From: Gordonia jinghuaiqii
Lineage (GTDB): Bacteria > Actinomycetota > Actinomycetes > Mycobacteriales > Mycobacteriaceae
Direction of reading: 5' to 3'
Length of the DNA stretch: 64,000 bases
NCBI RefSeq assembly: GCF_014041935.1
Contig: NZ_CP059491.1
Coordinates: 2,108,001 to 2,172,000 of the forward strand
Under the pieces are notes generated by a model that saw only the letters and a program-made list of their open reading frames with translations, made no database searches and was not told the origin of the DNA. Shown piece after piece: positions 54,429 through 63,330 of this stretch. The position numbers and the translations under genes were made by a program. Position 1 is the first letter of the stretch. Every line of letters starts with the position of its first letter.

Positions 54429-55643
54429 ATGGGGATCGGTCGTAGTCGGCGGATGCCACTGGTCATCAGTGGTGTGTTGCTCGCAATCGTCGCGCTTGTG
54501 ACGTCCTGCTCGCAGGAACCCAAATACTCCGACAACGTCAGCAGTTCCAGTCTTTTCGACGACCTGCTCAAGCCCGGCCTCGAGATCACCGAGTGGGCCG
54601 AGCGTCCGCTCAACGACAACGCCGTCGGCGTTCAGCCCGGCGCACCCATCAAGGTGCGGACCACTGAGGGCACCATCAGCCGCGTGGTGATCCACAAGTC
54701 CGACGGCACGCCGCTCAAGGGCAGGTTCGAGGACAACGACACGGTCTGGGTGAGCAACGAGGCGCTCGGTTACAACCGCACCTACACGCTGGAGACCGAC
54801 GCCGTCGGGATCGGCGGGGCGGTCACGAAGAAGCTCACGTTCACCACCAGCAGCCCCAACAACCTGACCCAGGCCTACCTGACACCGAGCCCCGGTGAGA
54901 CCGTGGGCATCGGACAACCGGTGGCGGTGAAGTTCGACGAGCCGATCGCGGATCGTCGTGCGGCGCAGCGCGCGATCAGGATCGTCACCGATCCGCCGGT
55001 CGAGGGTGCCTTCTACTGGATCAGTCCCAGCGAGGTCCGTTGGCGACCCAAGGAGTACTGGTCGCCGGGCACCAAGGTGAGGGTCGCGGTCAACACCTAC
55101 GGAATCGACCTCGGCGACGGCCTTTTCGGCCAGGAGAACGTGCGAACCAACTTCACGGTGGGACGCTCGATGATCATCACCGCGGACGACAAGACCAAGC
55201 AGGTCACATTCGAGCGTGACGGCCAGGTCATCAAGAGCATGCCGACCTCGATGGGCAAGCCCGGCGACGAGACCGACAACGGTATCTACCTGATCGCCGA
55301 CAAGCACGATCACATCATCATGGACTCGTCGACCTACGGTGTGCCGATCAACTCCTCCAACGGATATCGCACCCCCGTCGACTATGCGACGCGGATGTCT
55401 TACAGCGGCATCTTCTTCCATTCGGCGCCCTGGTCGATGTGGGCACAGGGCAACACCAACACCAGCCACGGCTGCCTGAACCTGAGTCCGGACGACGCGC
55501 TGTGGGTCATGAACCACACGCTGCGCGGCGACCCGGTCGTCGTGAAGAACACGACCGGCGGCACGCTGTCGGGTACCGACGGCCTCGGTGACTGGAACAT
55601 CCCGTGGTCGGTGTGGCGGAAGGGCAACGCGGACAACGCGTGA
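54429..55643 (+). CDS. L,D-transpeptidase lipoprotein (LdtMt2-like)
   Basis: 404 residues. A signal peptide ends in the lipobox LVTSC, with lipidated C27. Two Ig-like domains (about 60-250) lead to the YkuD domain, whose active site is S346-H347-G348-C349 and an upstream H in FFHSAPW. It makes 3-3 cross-links in peptidoglycan and is insensitive to most penicillins (family knowledge). ATG 54429 has GGGAG upstream; the open frame back to 54321 is rejected. It lies 87 bases upstream of the putative arabinanase gene on the same strand. Confidence 0.95.
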   Translation: MGIGRSRRMPLVISGVLLAIVALVTSCSQEPKYSDNVSSSSLFDDLLKPGLEITEWAERPLNDNAVGVQPGAPIKVRTTEGTISRVVIHKSDGTPLKGRFEDNDTVWVSNEALGYNRTYTLETDAVGIGGAVTKKLTFTTSSPNNLTQAYLTPSPGETVGIGQPVAVKFDEPIADRRAAQRAIRIVTDPPVEGAFYWISPSEVRWRPKEYWSPGTKVRVAVNTYGIDLGDGLFGQENVRTNFTVGRSMIITADDKTKQVTFERDGQVIKSMPTSMGKPGDETDNGIYLIADKHDHIIMDSSTYGVPINSSNGYRTPVDYATRMSYSGIFFHSAPWSMWAQGNTNTSHGCLNLSPDDALWVMNHTLRGDPVVVKNTTGGTLSGTDGLGDWNIPWSVWRKGNADNA

Positions 55644-55730
55644 TCGGCGGTGCTCGCGGACCGGGTCGGCAACCCCAGACCCGGCCGGTCCGGTGATACA
55701 TTCCCTTCGAACCTGATTCGAGGGGGGCAC

Positions 55731-57239
55731 GTGACCGGTCTCGGCCGACGCCGCTGGCTTGCTTCGGCCTGCACCGCTGTCCTGCTCGGCACCGGACTCG
55801 GCGGTTCGGCCGCCATCGTGCACGCGGCGCCCGCGACGCCGCTGCCCAGTTCCGGATGTGCGGTCGACCTTCCACCCAAGCCCGGTCGTGGTCCGACGGA
55901 CCCGCGTGACCTCATCCCGCGCCTGCCCGACCGGATCAGCATCCCGCTGCCGTATCCACGGATCCTGCCGGTGCCCGAGCCTGCGCCGGAGAAGCCGGTG
56001 ATCCGCATCCCGTCACAGAAGCCCCCGAAGGACCCCTGTTCGGATCCGTGCCCGGACATCACCGATCCACCCAAGCCGCGCCCCGGAGACGGCGGGCCGG
56101 CACTGAGCATCGAGTTTCCCAAGATCACCTTCGATCCGGCGCCCAAGAACATCCCGGTCCCGGTGCCCAACCCCGATCCGCCGTCGGTGCCACCTCCGCC
56201 GCCCGCGGTCTCGCCCGGTACCGAGTCCGGCCCCGTCGCGGCCAGACCGACACCGCCGCGCATCACCGATGTCGATCGGGTCAGCACGGTGACCGGCAAG
56301 GGTTCGACGAGTCGTACGGACAAGCGCTGGCAGATCCACGGCACCGACCTGGGCATCATGTGGGAGTCACGGCCCGGCCAGGTCGCGATAGCGTTCGGAG
56401 ACACCTTCGGCAAGGGGTTCAGACCGCCGGGCGCCAACGGGCGGGACTGGCGCAGCAATGTGCTCGGATTCTCCACCGACAAGAACCTCGCCGACGGCAT
56501 GGGCATCGACACGATGATCCAGGACAGTCGTTGCCACGCCGCCGAACTCCTCAACGCACGCCGCGTCGACCATTACGAGATCACCGTCATCCCGACGTCG
56601 GGCTTCGCCATCGGTGAGCGACAGTTCCTGACATATATGTCGGTGCGCACCTGGGGTGTGATCCCCGGGGTGTGGCTGACCAACCACGGCGGACTCGCCT
56701 ACTCCGACGACGGTGGATCCACCTGGACCAAAGACCCATACGCGCGGTGGGACAACGTCTTCGGTACCAGCCAGTTCCAGGTGTCCTCGATGGTCCCGCA
56801 CGGTGACCACGTCTACATGTTCGGGACACCCAATTCACGCATTGGTTCGGTCGGCCTGGCGCGCGTCCACCGCGACCACGTGCTCAACAAGACGGCCTAC
56901 CAGTACTGGCGAGACGGCCGGTGGGTGCCCGCGGGTGACGGCAACGTGGCGTCGGTGATCTTCGCGGGACCCGCCGGTGAGGTGTCGGCACGTTTCGACG
57001 CGGAATCGCAACGCTGGCAGATGACCTACCTCGACGCACTCCGCGGGTCCATCGTGGTCCGGAAGGCGCGCGAACCGCAGGGCCTGTGGTCCGAACCGGC
57101 CGAGCTGGTCCACTCCTCGCGATTCGCGCAGCTATACGGGGGATTTCTGCATCCATGGTCCAGCGGTGAGGACCTGTACTTCACGATGTCGACGTGGACC
57201 GAGTACAACGTCTCGCTGATGCGGGCCCGTATCCGCTGA
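55731..57239 (+). CDS. Secreted DUF4185 (GH183-like) putative endo-D-arabinanase
   Basis: 502 residues. A signal peptide (RRRWLASACTAVLLGTGL ... VHAAPA) precedes a proline-rich linker of about 150 residues with four cysteines. The catalytic domain starts near 185. GLGIMW-like strands, IAFGDTFGKG, SDDGGSTW and MVPHGDHVYMFGTP show the beta-propeller of DUF4185. Mycobacterial DUF4185 proteins were recently assigned to GH183, endo-D-arabinanases acting on arabinogalactan and LAM (from memory). GAGGGGGG lies before GTG 55731. Its neighbour is an L,D-transpeptidase, which fits a wall-remodelling pair. The catalytic acids are not identified here. Confidence 0.85.
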   Translation: MTGLGRRRWLASACTAVLLGTGLGGSAAIVHAAPATPLPSSGCAVDLPPKPGRGPTDPRDLIPRLPDRISIPLPYPRILPVPEPAPEKPVIRIPSQKPPKDPCSDPCPDITDPPKPRPGDGGPALSIEFPKITFDPAPKNIPVPVPNPDPPSVPPPPPAVSPGTESGPVAARPTPPRITDVDRVSTVTGKGSTSRTDKRWQIHGTDLGIMWESRPGQVAIAFGDTFGKGFRPPGANGRDWRSNVLGFSTDKNLADGMGIDTMIQDSRCHAAELLNARRVDHYEITVIPTSGFAIGERQFLTYMSVRTWGVIPGVWLTNHGGLAYSDDGGSTWTKDPYARWDNVFGTSQFQVSSMVPHGDHVYMFGTPNSRIGSVGLARVHRDHVLNKTAYQYWRDGRWVPAGDGNVASVIFAGPAGEVSARFDAESQRWQMTYLDALRGSIVVRKAREPQGLWSEPAELVHSSRFAQLYGGFLHPWSSGEDLYFTMSTWTEYNVSLMRARIR

Positions 57240-57252
57240 CCGCTGACCGCTG

Positions 57253-59304
57253 TCAGCTCGTCGGGCCGACCAGGAACGTGCGTGAGGTGCCGCTGATCGG
57301 CCGGACGCGGCCGCCGGCGTCGCGACTGTTCCCGAGATACCGGACCCGGTAGGTGCCGGTGGTGCCCGCGGGAGGACGCCAGGTGATCGTGACCCGCGAT
57401 GCGTCGACGCTGCCGGCAGGCCGCGCCCAGCGGAACTCGGTGGACCAGGCGTTGTCGTCGGCGACCGTCTTCCAGATGCCGGACTGTTTCTGCTGGACCT
57501 CCAGATACGTTCCGCCGTGACGGAAGTCGTTGTTGGGATGTGCACCGACGAACTCGACGGTCACCGTCGACCCGGGCCGGTATGCCGCGAGCGGCTGACG
57601 TAGGACGTCGCCGTAGGAGCGGCCGGGCATCGGACGGTCGGCCGGTACCGGAGGCACGAGATCGGGTTGCAGACCGGATTTGTCGACCGGGGCCGGGCCG
57701 CGGTCGACACCGCGGCCCGCGGCCATCGCCGCGGCGAGCTTCGCGAACTCCTGCATGTACGCAGGCAACGTGTACCGGCCGTACTGCGTCTCGCCGCCCT
57801 CGTACTGCTGGAGGTCGTACTCCTCAGGGGTGGTGACGTATTGGGTGTAGGCGTTGGCGTAGCCCTGGACGAGTACGTTGTCCAGATCGACGCGCAGTTC
57901 GTCGGCGACCACCTGCCGCAGCCGCAGGCCGGCCACGATGGTGACCTCCGCGGGCACGCCGACGAGCACGATCTCGCCGATCCGCATGATCTGCAACGGG
58001 ACCACGGACGGAATCCAGCCCGACGGCGGGAGTAGACCGAGCGGGAAGGCGATCAGCTTGGGCGCCTGCATGTCCCGCATCCAGGGTGCGACGGGCGGTG
58101 TGCGATCACCGCCGAGAGCGGTCACGAGCGGATTGGTCATGCCTTCGACGAGGAACGGCAACGGCTGTTCGTAGTTGTCCTCGCTGCTGGTGGCCGCGGC
58201 CCCGGCGCCCATCATCGCCGGAGTGGTCGACGCGGGACGTCCGTCGGGCGTGTAGGTACCGGCGATGCGCACCGACGACATGTCCACGTAGCGGGTGATG
58301 GAGTCGACGCCGCCGCGGGTCATCGGACGGGCGCTGTCGAAGGCGCGTCGGCCGCGGACGTACTGACGCTCGCCGATGAGTTCGCAGTTGCGCTTGTTGT
58401 CCGATGTGGGCCCGCTCGGATTGAACGGTGCAAGAGCCAGATTCGGCGTCATGTCGCCGGAGTTGGTCTGCGGGAACGCGGCGACGAGACCGGGTGTGGC
58501 GCGTTCCCACAGATGGCTCGCGTAGCCCTTGTTGTCGCCGGCGATCAGCACATTGTGGTCGGCGAGGGACGTGCCGTGCGTGGGGAACCAGGTGATGGCA
58601 CCGACGTCCTCACCCGTACGGGTGTGGCGCAGCCGCAGCACGGTGACCTGAGGGTCGATGGCGGTGGGGAAGTGTTTCTTGTCCGACGCCGGATTGGCGT
58701 CGAAGGCGATCTTGGACCGGTTGGCGCTGGCGTCGTGGAGTTCCTCGCGGCCGATGGTGATCGTGCCCGGTGCGAGATTCTCGTGTGCCCGGACGATCGC
58801 GGCGAACATCCCGTCGAGTTCGGCGTCGTAGGAGTTCTTCTTGAAACCGAACGCCGCCAGTGAGTACGCGTAGTCCCACGCCGTGCCGCCGCACGAGGCG
58901 TGGGAGTGCTGGGCGTTGAGGTTGACGTTCGACTCGGTGTAGAGCGAGCCGAAACGCCTGCGCAGCTTGGCCATCAGGCCCATGTGGTGGGACTGGAACA
59001 GGCACGCGATGTCGGCGGTGAGGAAGACGATGCGCTTGCCGGTCGATCGGTCGACGACGATGTAGGCCCGCGCCCAACAGCGCTGCAGCAGCCCCGCGGC
59101 AACCTGCTCGGGATTGGAGTAACCCATCATCCCTTGTCCGGCGACCGCGCCGGTGACGTCGGCGATGCCGCATCCGACCAGGTAGTCCGTCGAATCGGCG
59201 GGCGCGGCCCCAGCACGGCCGGACGTGGCTGCGGCCAGACCCAGACTCGCACCGGCAGTGGCCATCGCGGCTCCGGCGATCAGTTGTCTACGGGTGACGT
59301 CCAC
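57253..59304 (-). CDS. Neutral/alkaline ceramidase, Tat-exported
   Basis: 683 residues. The Tat-type signal (TRRQLIAGAAMATAGAS) is followed by the ceramidase core. Metal-site histidines are H133/H135 in QHSHASCGG and H243 in FPTHGTS, the catalytic serine is S282 in TNSGDMTPN, and the C-terminal 150 residues form the Ig-like domain. It hydrolyses N-acyl-sphingosine to sphingosine and fatty acid. M. tuberculosis has a homologue (Rv0669c). AAGGAG seven bases before GTG 59304 fixes the start. Its first 25 bases lie inside the tetR gene, so they form one operon. Confidence 0.93.
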   Translation of the reverse strand: MDVTRRQLIAGAAMATAGASLGLAAATSGRAGAAPADSTDYLVGCGIADVTGAVAGQGMMGYSNPEQVAAGLLQRCWARAYIVVDRSTGKRIVFLTADIACLFQSHHMGLMAKLRRRFGSLYTESNVNLNAQHSHASCGGTAWDYAYSLAAFGFKKNSYDAELDGMFAAIVRAHENLAPGTITIGREELHDASANRSKIAFDANPASDKKHFPTAIDPQVTVLRLRHTRTGEDVGAITWFPTHGTSLADHNVLIAGDNKGYASHLWERATPGLVAAFPQTNSGDMTPNLALAPFNPSGPTSDNKRNCELIGERQYVRGRRAFDSARPMTRGGVDSITRYVDMSSVRIAGTYTPDGRPASTTPAMMGAGAAATSSEDNYEQPLPFLVEGMTNPLVTALGGDRTPPVAPWMRDMQAPKLIAFPLGLLPPSGWIPSVVPLQIMRIGEIVLVGVPAEVTIVAGLRLRQVVADELRVDLDNVLVQGYANAYTQYVTTPEEYDLQQYEGGETQYGRYTLPAYMQEFAKLAAAMAAGRGVDRGPAPVDKSGLQPDLVPPVPADRPMPGRSYGDVLRQPLAAYRPGSTVTVEFVGAHPNNDFRHGGTYLEVQQKQSGIWKTVADDNAWSTEFRWARPAGSVDASRVTITWRPPAGTTGTYRVRYLGNSRDAGGRVRPISGTSRTFLVGPTS

Positions 59305-59945
59305 GTGGTGTCTCCTTCGGGAGCTGTCTCGGCGTCGGCGATGTGCGCCGACAGCATGGTGGCGGTGGCGTGGGCGATCGTCTCGCACACCGAGCGATCG
59401 CGGATGTTGAGATAGGACAGGGTGATTCCGTCGGTGGCGGCGATCACCAGCGGAGCGAGTTCGGTCGTGGGGCGGTCCCAGGTGGTGCCGGTGGCTGCGG
59501 CGGCGGCGTCGAGTGCGTCGGCGATGGCGGCGTAGTAGCGGTGGTACATCTGGGCGCCGAGGTCCCGGAGCCCATCGGTCTGCCGCGCATACTGATTGAG
59601 CGAGATCATCGCCTGTTCGCGGTCGGGGTCGGCTTCGACGCCGTCGATGTAGGCAGACAGCGCGGCCTGCAGGATGGACGTGATCCCGGCGCGGCCGGCC
59701 GAGAACTCGGCAGCGCCGTCGGCGAGCGCGGTCTGCACCGCGGCGAGTTCGATCTCGGTTCCCCGCGCGACGAGAGCGGCGAGCAGATCCTCGCGCGAGG
59801 CGAACACGTAGTGGAAGGTCGACAGTGTCACGCCTGCCTCGGCGCACACCGCGCGCGTGGTGGCGCCGTCGACGCCGTGGTGGGCGATGACGCGGAAGGC
59901 AGAGTCCAGCAACAGCTCCCGACGCCGTTCGACCGGCATCCTCAT
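59280..59945 (-). CDS. TetR family regulator of the ceramidase/amine oxidase operon
   Basis: 221 residues. The helix-turn-helix is RRRELLLDSAFRVIAHHG through VCAEAGVTLSTFHYVFASRED. The C-terminal domain is of TetR_C type. GAGGG lies seven bases before ATG 59945. It sits between the amine oxidase (10 bases upstream) and the ceramidase (25-base overlap), so it most likely controls this operon, perhaps sensing a lipid amine or sphingoid base; that is inference. Confidence 0.9.
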   Translation of the reverse strand: MRMPVERRRELLLDSAFRVIAHHGVDGATTRAVCAEAGVTLSTFHYVFASREDLLAALVARGTEIELAAVQTALADGAAEFSAGRAGITSILQAALSAYIDGVEADPDREQAMISLNQYARQTDGLRDLGAQMYHRYYAAIADALDAAAAATGTTWDRPTTELAPLVIAATDGITLSYLNIRDRSVCETIAHATATMLSAHIADAETAPEGDTTWTSPVDN

Positions 59946-59955
59946 CGGGCGTCCC

Positions 59956-61431
59956 TCACGTGAGATCCCCGAGGACCTCGCGGGCCGCGCGCCGCCCCGA
60001 ACGGACCGCGCCGTCCATGTAGCCCGTCCAGTAGTCGGCGGTCTCGGTGCCCGCCCAGTGGATCGGTCCGACGGGTTCGCGGAGCGCCGGTCCGAAGGCG
60101 GTGAGTGTGCCCGGTGCGCTGACCGCCACCGGCCCGCCGCGCGACCACGGTTCGAGGTCCCACTTGAACACGCCGTGGTCGACGAAGTCCCGGGCTTCGG
60201 GACCGAAATACTCGACGAAGTTCGCGATGCACTCGGAGACCAGTTGCCTCTCGGGTGCGTGGTCGAGACGACGCATCGCATCGGCGGAGATGAATCCCAT
60301 GAGGATGTGCCGGTTGTCGGCGTAGCTCTCGAAGGTCACGTCTATCGGCCGGCCGGCACCGTAGACCTGTCCCGACAGGCCCTTGTCCCGCCAGAAGGGG
60401 CGTCGGTAGACCGCCGCGAACTTGGCGACCGCACCCATCCGGTAGCCGCGCTGGAGTCCCCGGCGCGCGGCGGAAAGCCCTGGGCGATAGTCGATCTGGT
60501 CGGTGATGGCCGGCGACATGGCGACGATCACGCGTCGTGCGCGGTGGACACCGGCGTCACTGGTCACGGTGGCGAGGCCGTCGGTGTGGGCGATCGAGCG
60601 CACCGGGGCGTTGTACACCAGGTGCTTGCGCAGTTCGCGGGCCATGCGGAGGGGGATGAGTGCGGCGCCGCCCTCGAACAGCTTCTCCTGTGCACCGCCG
60701 TCGGTGCTCAGCAGCCGGATCAGTGTGCCGGGATTGTGTTCGTCGCCTGCGGCGGCGATGTAGTTCAGGTAGTACAGCGCCGACACCTCGTCGGGTCGTA
60801 CCGACAGCGGTGCGGACATCGCTATCCGCACCATCTCCCGCGCGATGCGGGTGGTCGCGATCTGATCGGTGTACTCACCCCAGGTGATCGAGTCCAGGCG
60901 GGCCGCGTCGGGGTGCCGCCACGGTTCGCCCACCGGGAATCCGGCAAGGGCATCGGCCTGCGCACGGGCCAGCGCGGCGCCGGCCTGGCCTATGTCGGCA
61001 ATCGCAGGCAGGGGGAGCGCGGCCGGAACGCGAGTGGTGGTGTCGCCGCCGACGAAGATGCTGTCGCCGGCGTTGTACGTCCGCAGGGTGGCGACGTCGT
61101 ACTCACGCGCGAGGGCGGCGATGTGATTCTGAGTGGGACCGATGAACTCGGCTCCGGCGTCGAGTGTGGCGCCCACCTTGGGCGTGGAGATGTTGTGGAC
61201 CCGACCGCCCGGACGGTCGCGCGCTTCCAGGACGGTCACCGACGCGCCGGATGCGACCAGCGACTTGGCGGCGGCCAGGCCCGACAGCCCCGCCCCGACG
61301 ACGACCACGTCGACGATTCCCGTCGGCGCCGCCGATGCGCGTCCCGCACCTGCCGCCGATGACCCGGCAAGTGCTCCCGCGGTGGCCAGGGCGCCACCCA
61401 GGAAGCGGCGTCGTGACAGGTCTGTGGTCAT
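59956..61431 (-). CDS. Flavin monoamine oxidase family protein, Tat-exported
   Basis: 491 residues. Twin-arginine signal SRRRFLGGALATAGAL. FAD Rossmann motif VVVVGAGLSGLAAA from 42, LEARDRPGGRV, and the C-terminal FAD motif HWAGTETADYWTGYMDGAVRSG. It oxidises a primary or secondary amine with release of hydrogen peroxide. Putrescine, tyramine or a sphingoid amine are all possible. GGGGGA lies before ATG 61431. It is the first gene of the three-gene operon ending in the ceramidase. Confidence 0.92.
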   Translation of the reverse strand: MTTDLSRRRFLGGALATAGALAGSSAAGAGRASAAPTGIVDVVVVGAGLSGLAAAKSLVASGASVTVLEARDRPGGRVHNISTPKVGATLDAGAEFIGPTQNHIAALAREYDVATLRTYNAGDSIFVGGDTTTRVPAALPLPAIADIGQAGAALARAQADALAGFPVGEPWRHPDAARLDSITWGEYTDQIATTRIAREMVRIAMSAPLSVRPDEVSALYYLNYIAAAGDEHNPGTLIRLLSTDGGAQEKLFEGGAALIPLRMARELRKHLVYNAPVRSIAHTDGLATVTSDAGVHRARRVIVAMSPAITDQIDYRPGLSAARRGLQRGYRMGAVAKFAAVYRRPFWRDKGLSGQVYGAGRPIDVTFESYADNRHILMGFISADAMRRLDHAPERQLVSECIANFVEYFGPEARDFVDHGVFKWDLEPWSRGGPVAVSAPGTLTAFGPALREPVGPIHWAGTETADYWTGYMDGAVRSGRRAAREVLGDLT

Positions 61432-61587
61432 GTGATCCCCCGAGCTCGTGGTGGTGCGAGGCTATCGACCACACGTTCAGGTCAGATGACCTGTTGTATC
61501 GGGAGGGTAACAGGCGAATGTGAGGTGCGACACCTCGAGTGGAGGGAGTGCGGCACGACGCAACCCGGGTCTGCAGGGTGACGCACG

Positions 61588-61626
61588 CAGGCCGGGTCAC
61601 ACCCGAAGGGGGTATGACCCGGCCTG
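61588..61626. terminator. Hairpin terminator
   Basis: CAGGCCGGGTCA (61588-61599) and TGACCCGGCCTG (61615-61626) pair perfectly around 15 bases that contain a smaller CCC/GGG pairing. It lies just beyond the stop of the 31-residue gene. Confidence 0.6.
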
Positions 61627-61640
61627 TCGGGAGCTGGTGA

Positions 61641-61736
61641 TCAGTCCTTGTTGCCGGGGATACCGATGATGAAGCCGATCCCGATGATGATGCAGGAGAT
61701 CAGCGCGACGGCGAACATGACCCAATAGGATGGCAT
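61641..61736 (-). CDS. 31-residue single-span membrane protein
   Basis: ATG 61736 to TGA 61643-61641. It reads MPSYWVMF, then an Ala/Leu/Ile/Gly-rich span (VALISCIIIGIGFIIGI) and the short tail PGNKD. One membrane segment with GxxxG-like spacing suggests a helix that packs against another membrane protein. No ribosome binding site is present. TAACGT lies seven bases before the ATG, which supports leaderless expression. The DAACS symporter gene runs in the same direction just upstream. A small-subunit role, like the small partners of some NSS transporters, is a guess. Confidence 0.7.
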   Translation of the reverse strand: MPSYWVMFAVALISCIIIGIGFIIGIPGNKD

Positions 61737-61743
61737 GTGGTGA

Positions 61744-61749
61744 ACGTTA
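61744..61749 (-). promoter_or_regulatory. Candidate -10 for the 31-residue gene
   Basis: On the minus strand TAACGT, seven bases (61743-61737), then ATG 61736. Confidence 0.45.
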
Positions 61750-61811
61750 CTGCGGTCGACGACCCCCCGCAGCGGGTCCGGGACGATTGAGGTCGAAGGG
61801 CCCGGGCTGGT

Positions 61812-63110
61812 TCAGTCGGTGGCGTCGGCCTTCGCCATGACGTCGACGAAGGCGGAGACGTCGATCTCCTCGGACACGACGGCCTTGGTGCCGTTGTAGA
61901 CCTCGCGGTCGATCTCGTCGTCGGCGTTGGCCACGAGCATCGCGACGAAGGTGTCGCCGTTGACGTTGAGGAAGGTCCGGAAGATGCCGGCGAACCAGTC
62001 GACGGCGATCAGCAGACCGATGGCCTCGAGCGGGAGGTCGAGGGAGGTCGCGAGGAAGGTGGCGACCACCGGGAACCCGCCCGGAACGGTGATGGTTCCC
62101 ATGTTGAGCAGGATGGCGAGCGCCATTCCCAGGGCGATGTCGCCGATGGTCAGCTCCACTCGGCCCGCCTGGGCAAGGAACATCACCACGATCATGTAGT
62201 TGAGTACGGCGCCGTAGGAGCCCATGGTCAGGCCGATCGACAGGGTGAAGTTGGCGACCTTCTGGCTGACCCCGACCTTTTCGACGGTGTTCTTGAGGAC
62301 GGTCGGGAAGGTGACGGCCGAGCTCGTGGTGGTGACCGCGATGGCGGTCTGTTCGACCAGCTTGCCGGGCAGCTTCCACGGGTTCAGTCGCGTGCGGGCC
62401 GTGACCACGACGACGAACAGCACGAACAGGATCGCCACGCCGAGCGCCGTGGTGCCGAGGTACTTCAGCGCGGTGGAGACGACGGAGAGGCCCACGTCGC
62501 CGGCCAGCGGGGCCAGCAGGCAGAAGACGCCGATCGGGGCGATGTACATGACCAGGCGGATCATGGTGAGCACGATCTGTTGGATCTGATCGATGAACGT
62601 GAGCACCCGATCGTCGCCGGAGGTGTTGATGTGAATTCGCAGGGCGACGCCGAAGAGCAGGGCGAAGATGATGATCGGCACCATCGAGGCCGTCGACATC
62701 GCTTCGAAGACGTTCTTGGACACGAAGTTCAGCAGGGTGTCCTGCCAGCCGGTGGTGTCGGCGGCTTCCTGTTCGAGGGTCGGCTCGAGTTCCCCGTCGA
62801 AGACCATTCCGGCGCCGGGCTTGATGAGCGCGCTGAGCCCCCAGGCCAGAAACGCTGCGACAACCGAGAATCCGAGCATCCACTTGAAAGTGCGGAATGC
62901 GATCCGCCCGGTGCCGGCCCCCGACATCGAGGCGGTCGCCACGATCACCGACGCGAGAACCAAAGGCACGATGGACATCTGGATCAGGCGGATGAACATG
63001 TCGCCGACGAACTTCAGGTTGGCGGCCCATTCGCCGACGATCAGTCCGAAGACCAGGCCGGCGATTGCGCCGATACCGATCTGTAGTGCTGGGTGTTTCA
63101 GTGCCTTCAC
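61812..63110 (-). CDS. Dicarboxylate/amino acid:cation symporter (DAACS family)
   Basis: 432 residues, eight membrane helices and two re-entrant hairpins. The Ser-rich hairpin loop TTTSSAVTFPTVLKNT, NMGTITVPGG (NMDGT region, with the Asp replaced) and DWFAGIFRTFLNVNGDTF are the GltPh/DctA substrate and cation-site motifs. It imports glutamate, aspartate or C4-dicarboxylates with Na+ or H+. GAGGAG five bases before GTG 63110 sets the start. The loss of Asp from NMDGT may change cation coupling. Confidence 0.92.
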   Translation of the reverse strand: MKALKHPALQIGIGAIAGLVFGLIVGEWAANLKFVGDMFIRLIQMSIVPLVLASVIVATASMSGAGTGRIAFRTFKWMLGFSVVAAFLAWGLSALIKPGAGMVFDGELEPTLEQEAADTTGWQDTLLNFVSKNVFEAMSTASMVPIIIFALLFGVALRIHINTSGDDRVLTFIDQIQQIVLTMIRLVMYIAPIGVFCLLAPLAGDVGLSVVSTALKYLGTTALGVAILFVLFVVVVTARTRLNPWKLPGKLVEQTAIAVTTTSSAVTFPTVLKNTVEKVGVSQKVANFTLSIGLTMGSYGAVLNYMIVVMFLAQAGRVELTIGDIALGMALAILLNMGTITVPGGFPVVATFLATSLDLPLEAIGLLIAVDWFAGIFRTFLNVNGDTFVAMLVANADDEIDREVYNGTKAVVSEEIDVSAFVDVMAKADATD

Positions 63111-63330
63111 GGGTGCTCCTCACGCAAGGCGCGATCAGGGGCACGGATCGTGACCCGGCGCGCTTCGGATACGGCGGGAGCCTAGTTTTCGCGAGCTACG
63201 CCGATGTGTCACGGATTTGACGATGAGATGTCGTTGCAGCTGGGGGCCCGATCTCGTCCGAATCGTCCCCCGCTCCCTGATGAGGAGGATCAGGTGAGGT
63301 GCGAAGGGCCGCCGACCACAGTGCTCGTGG

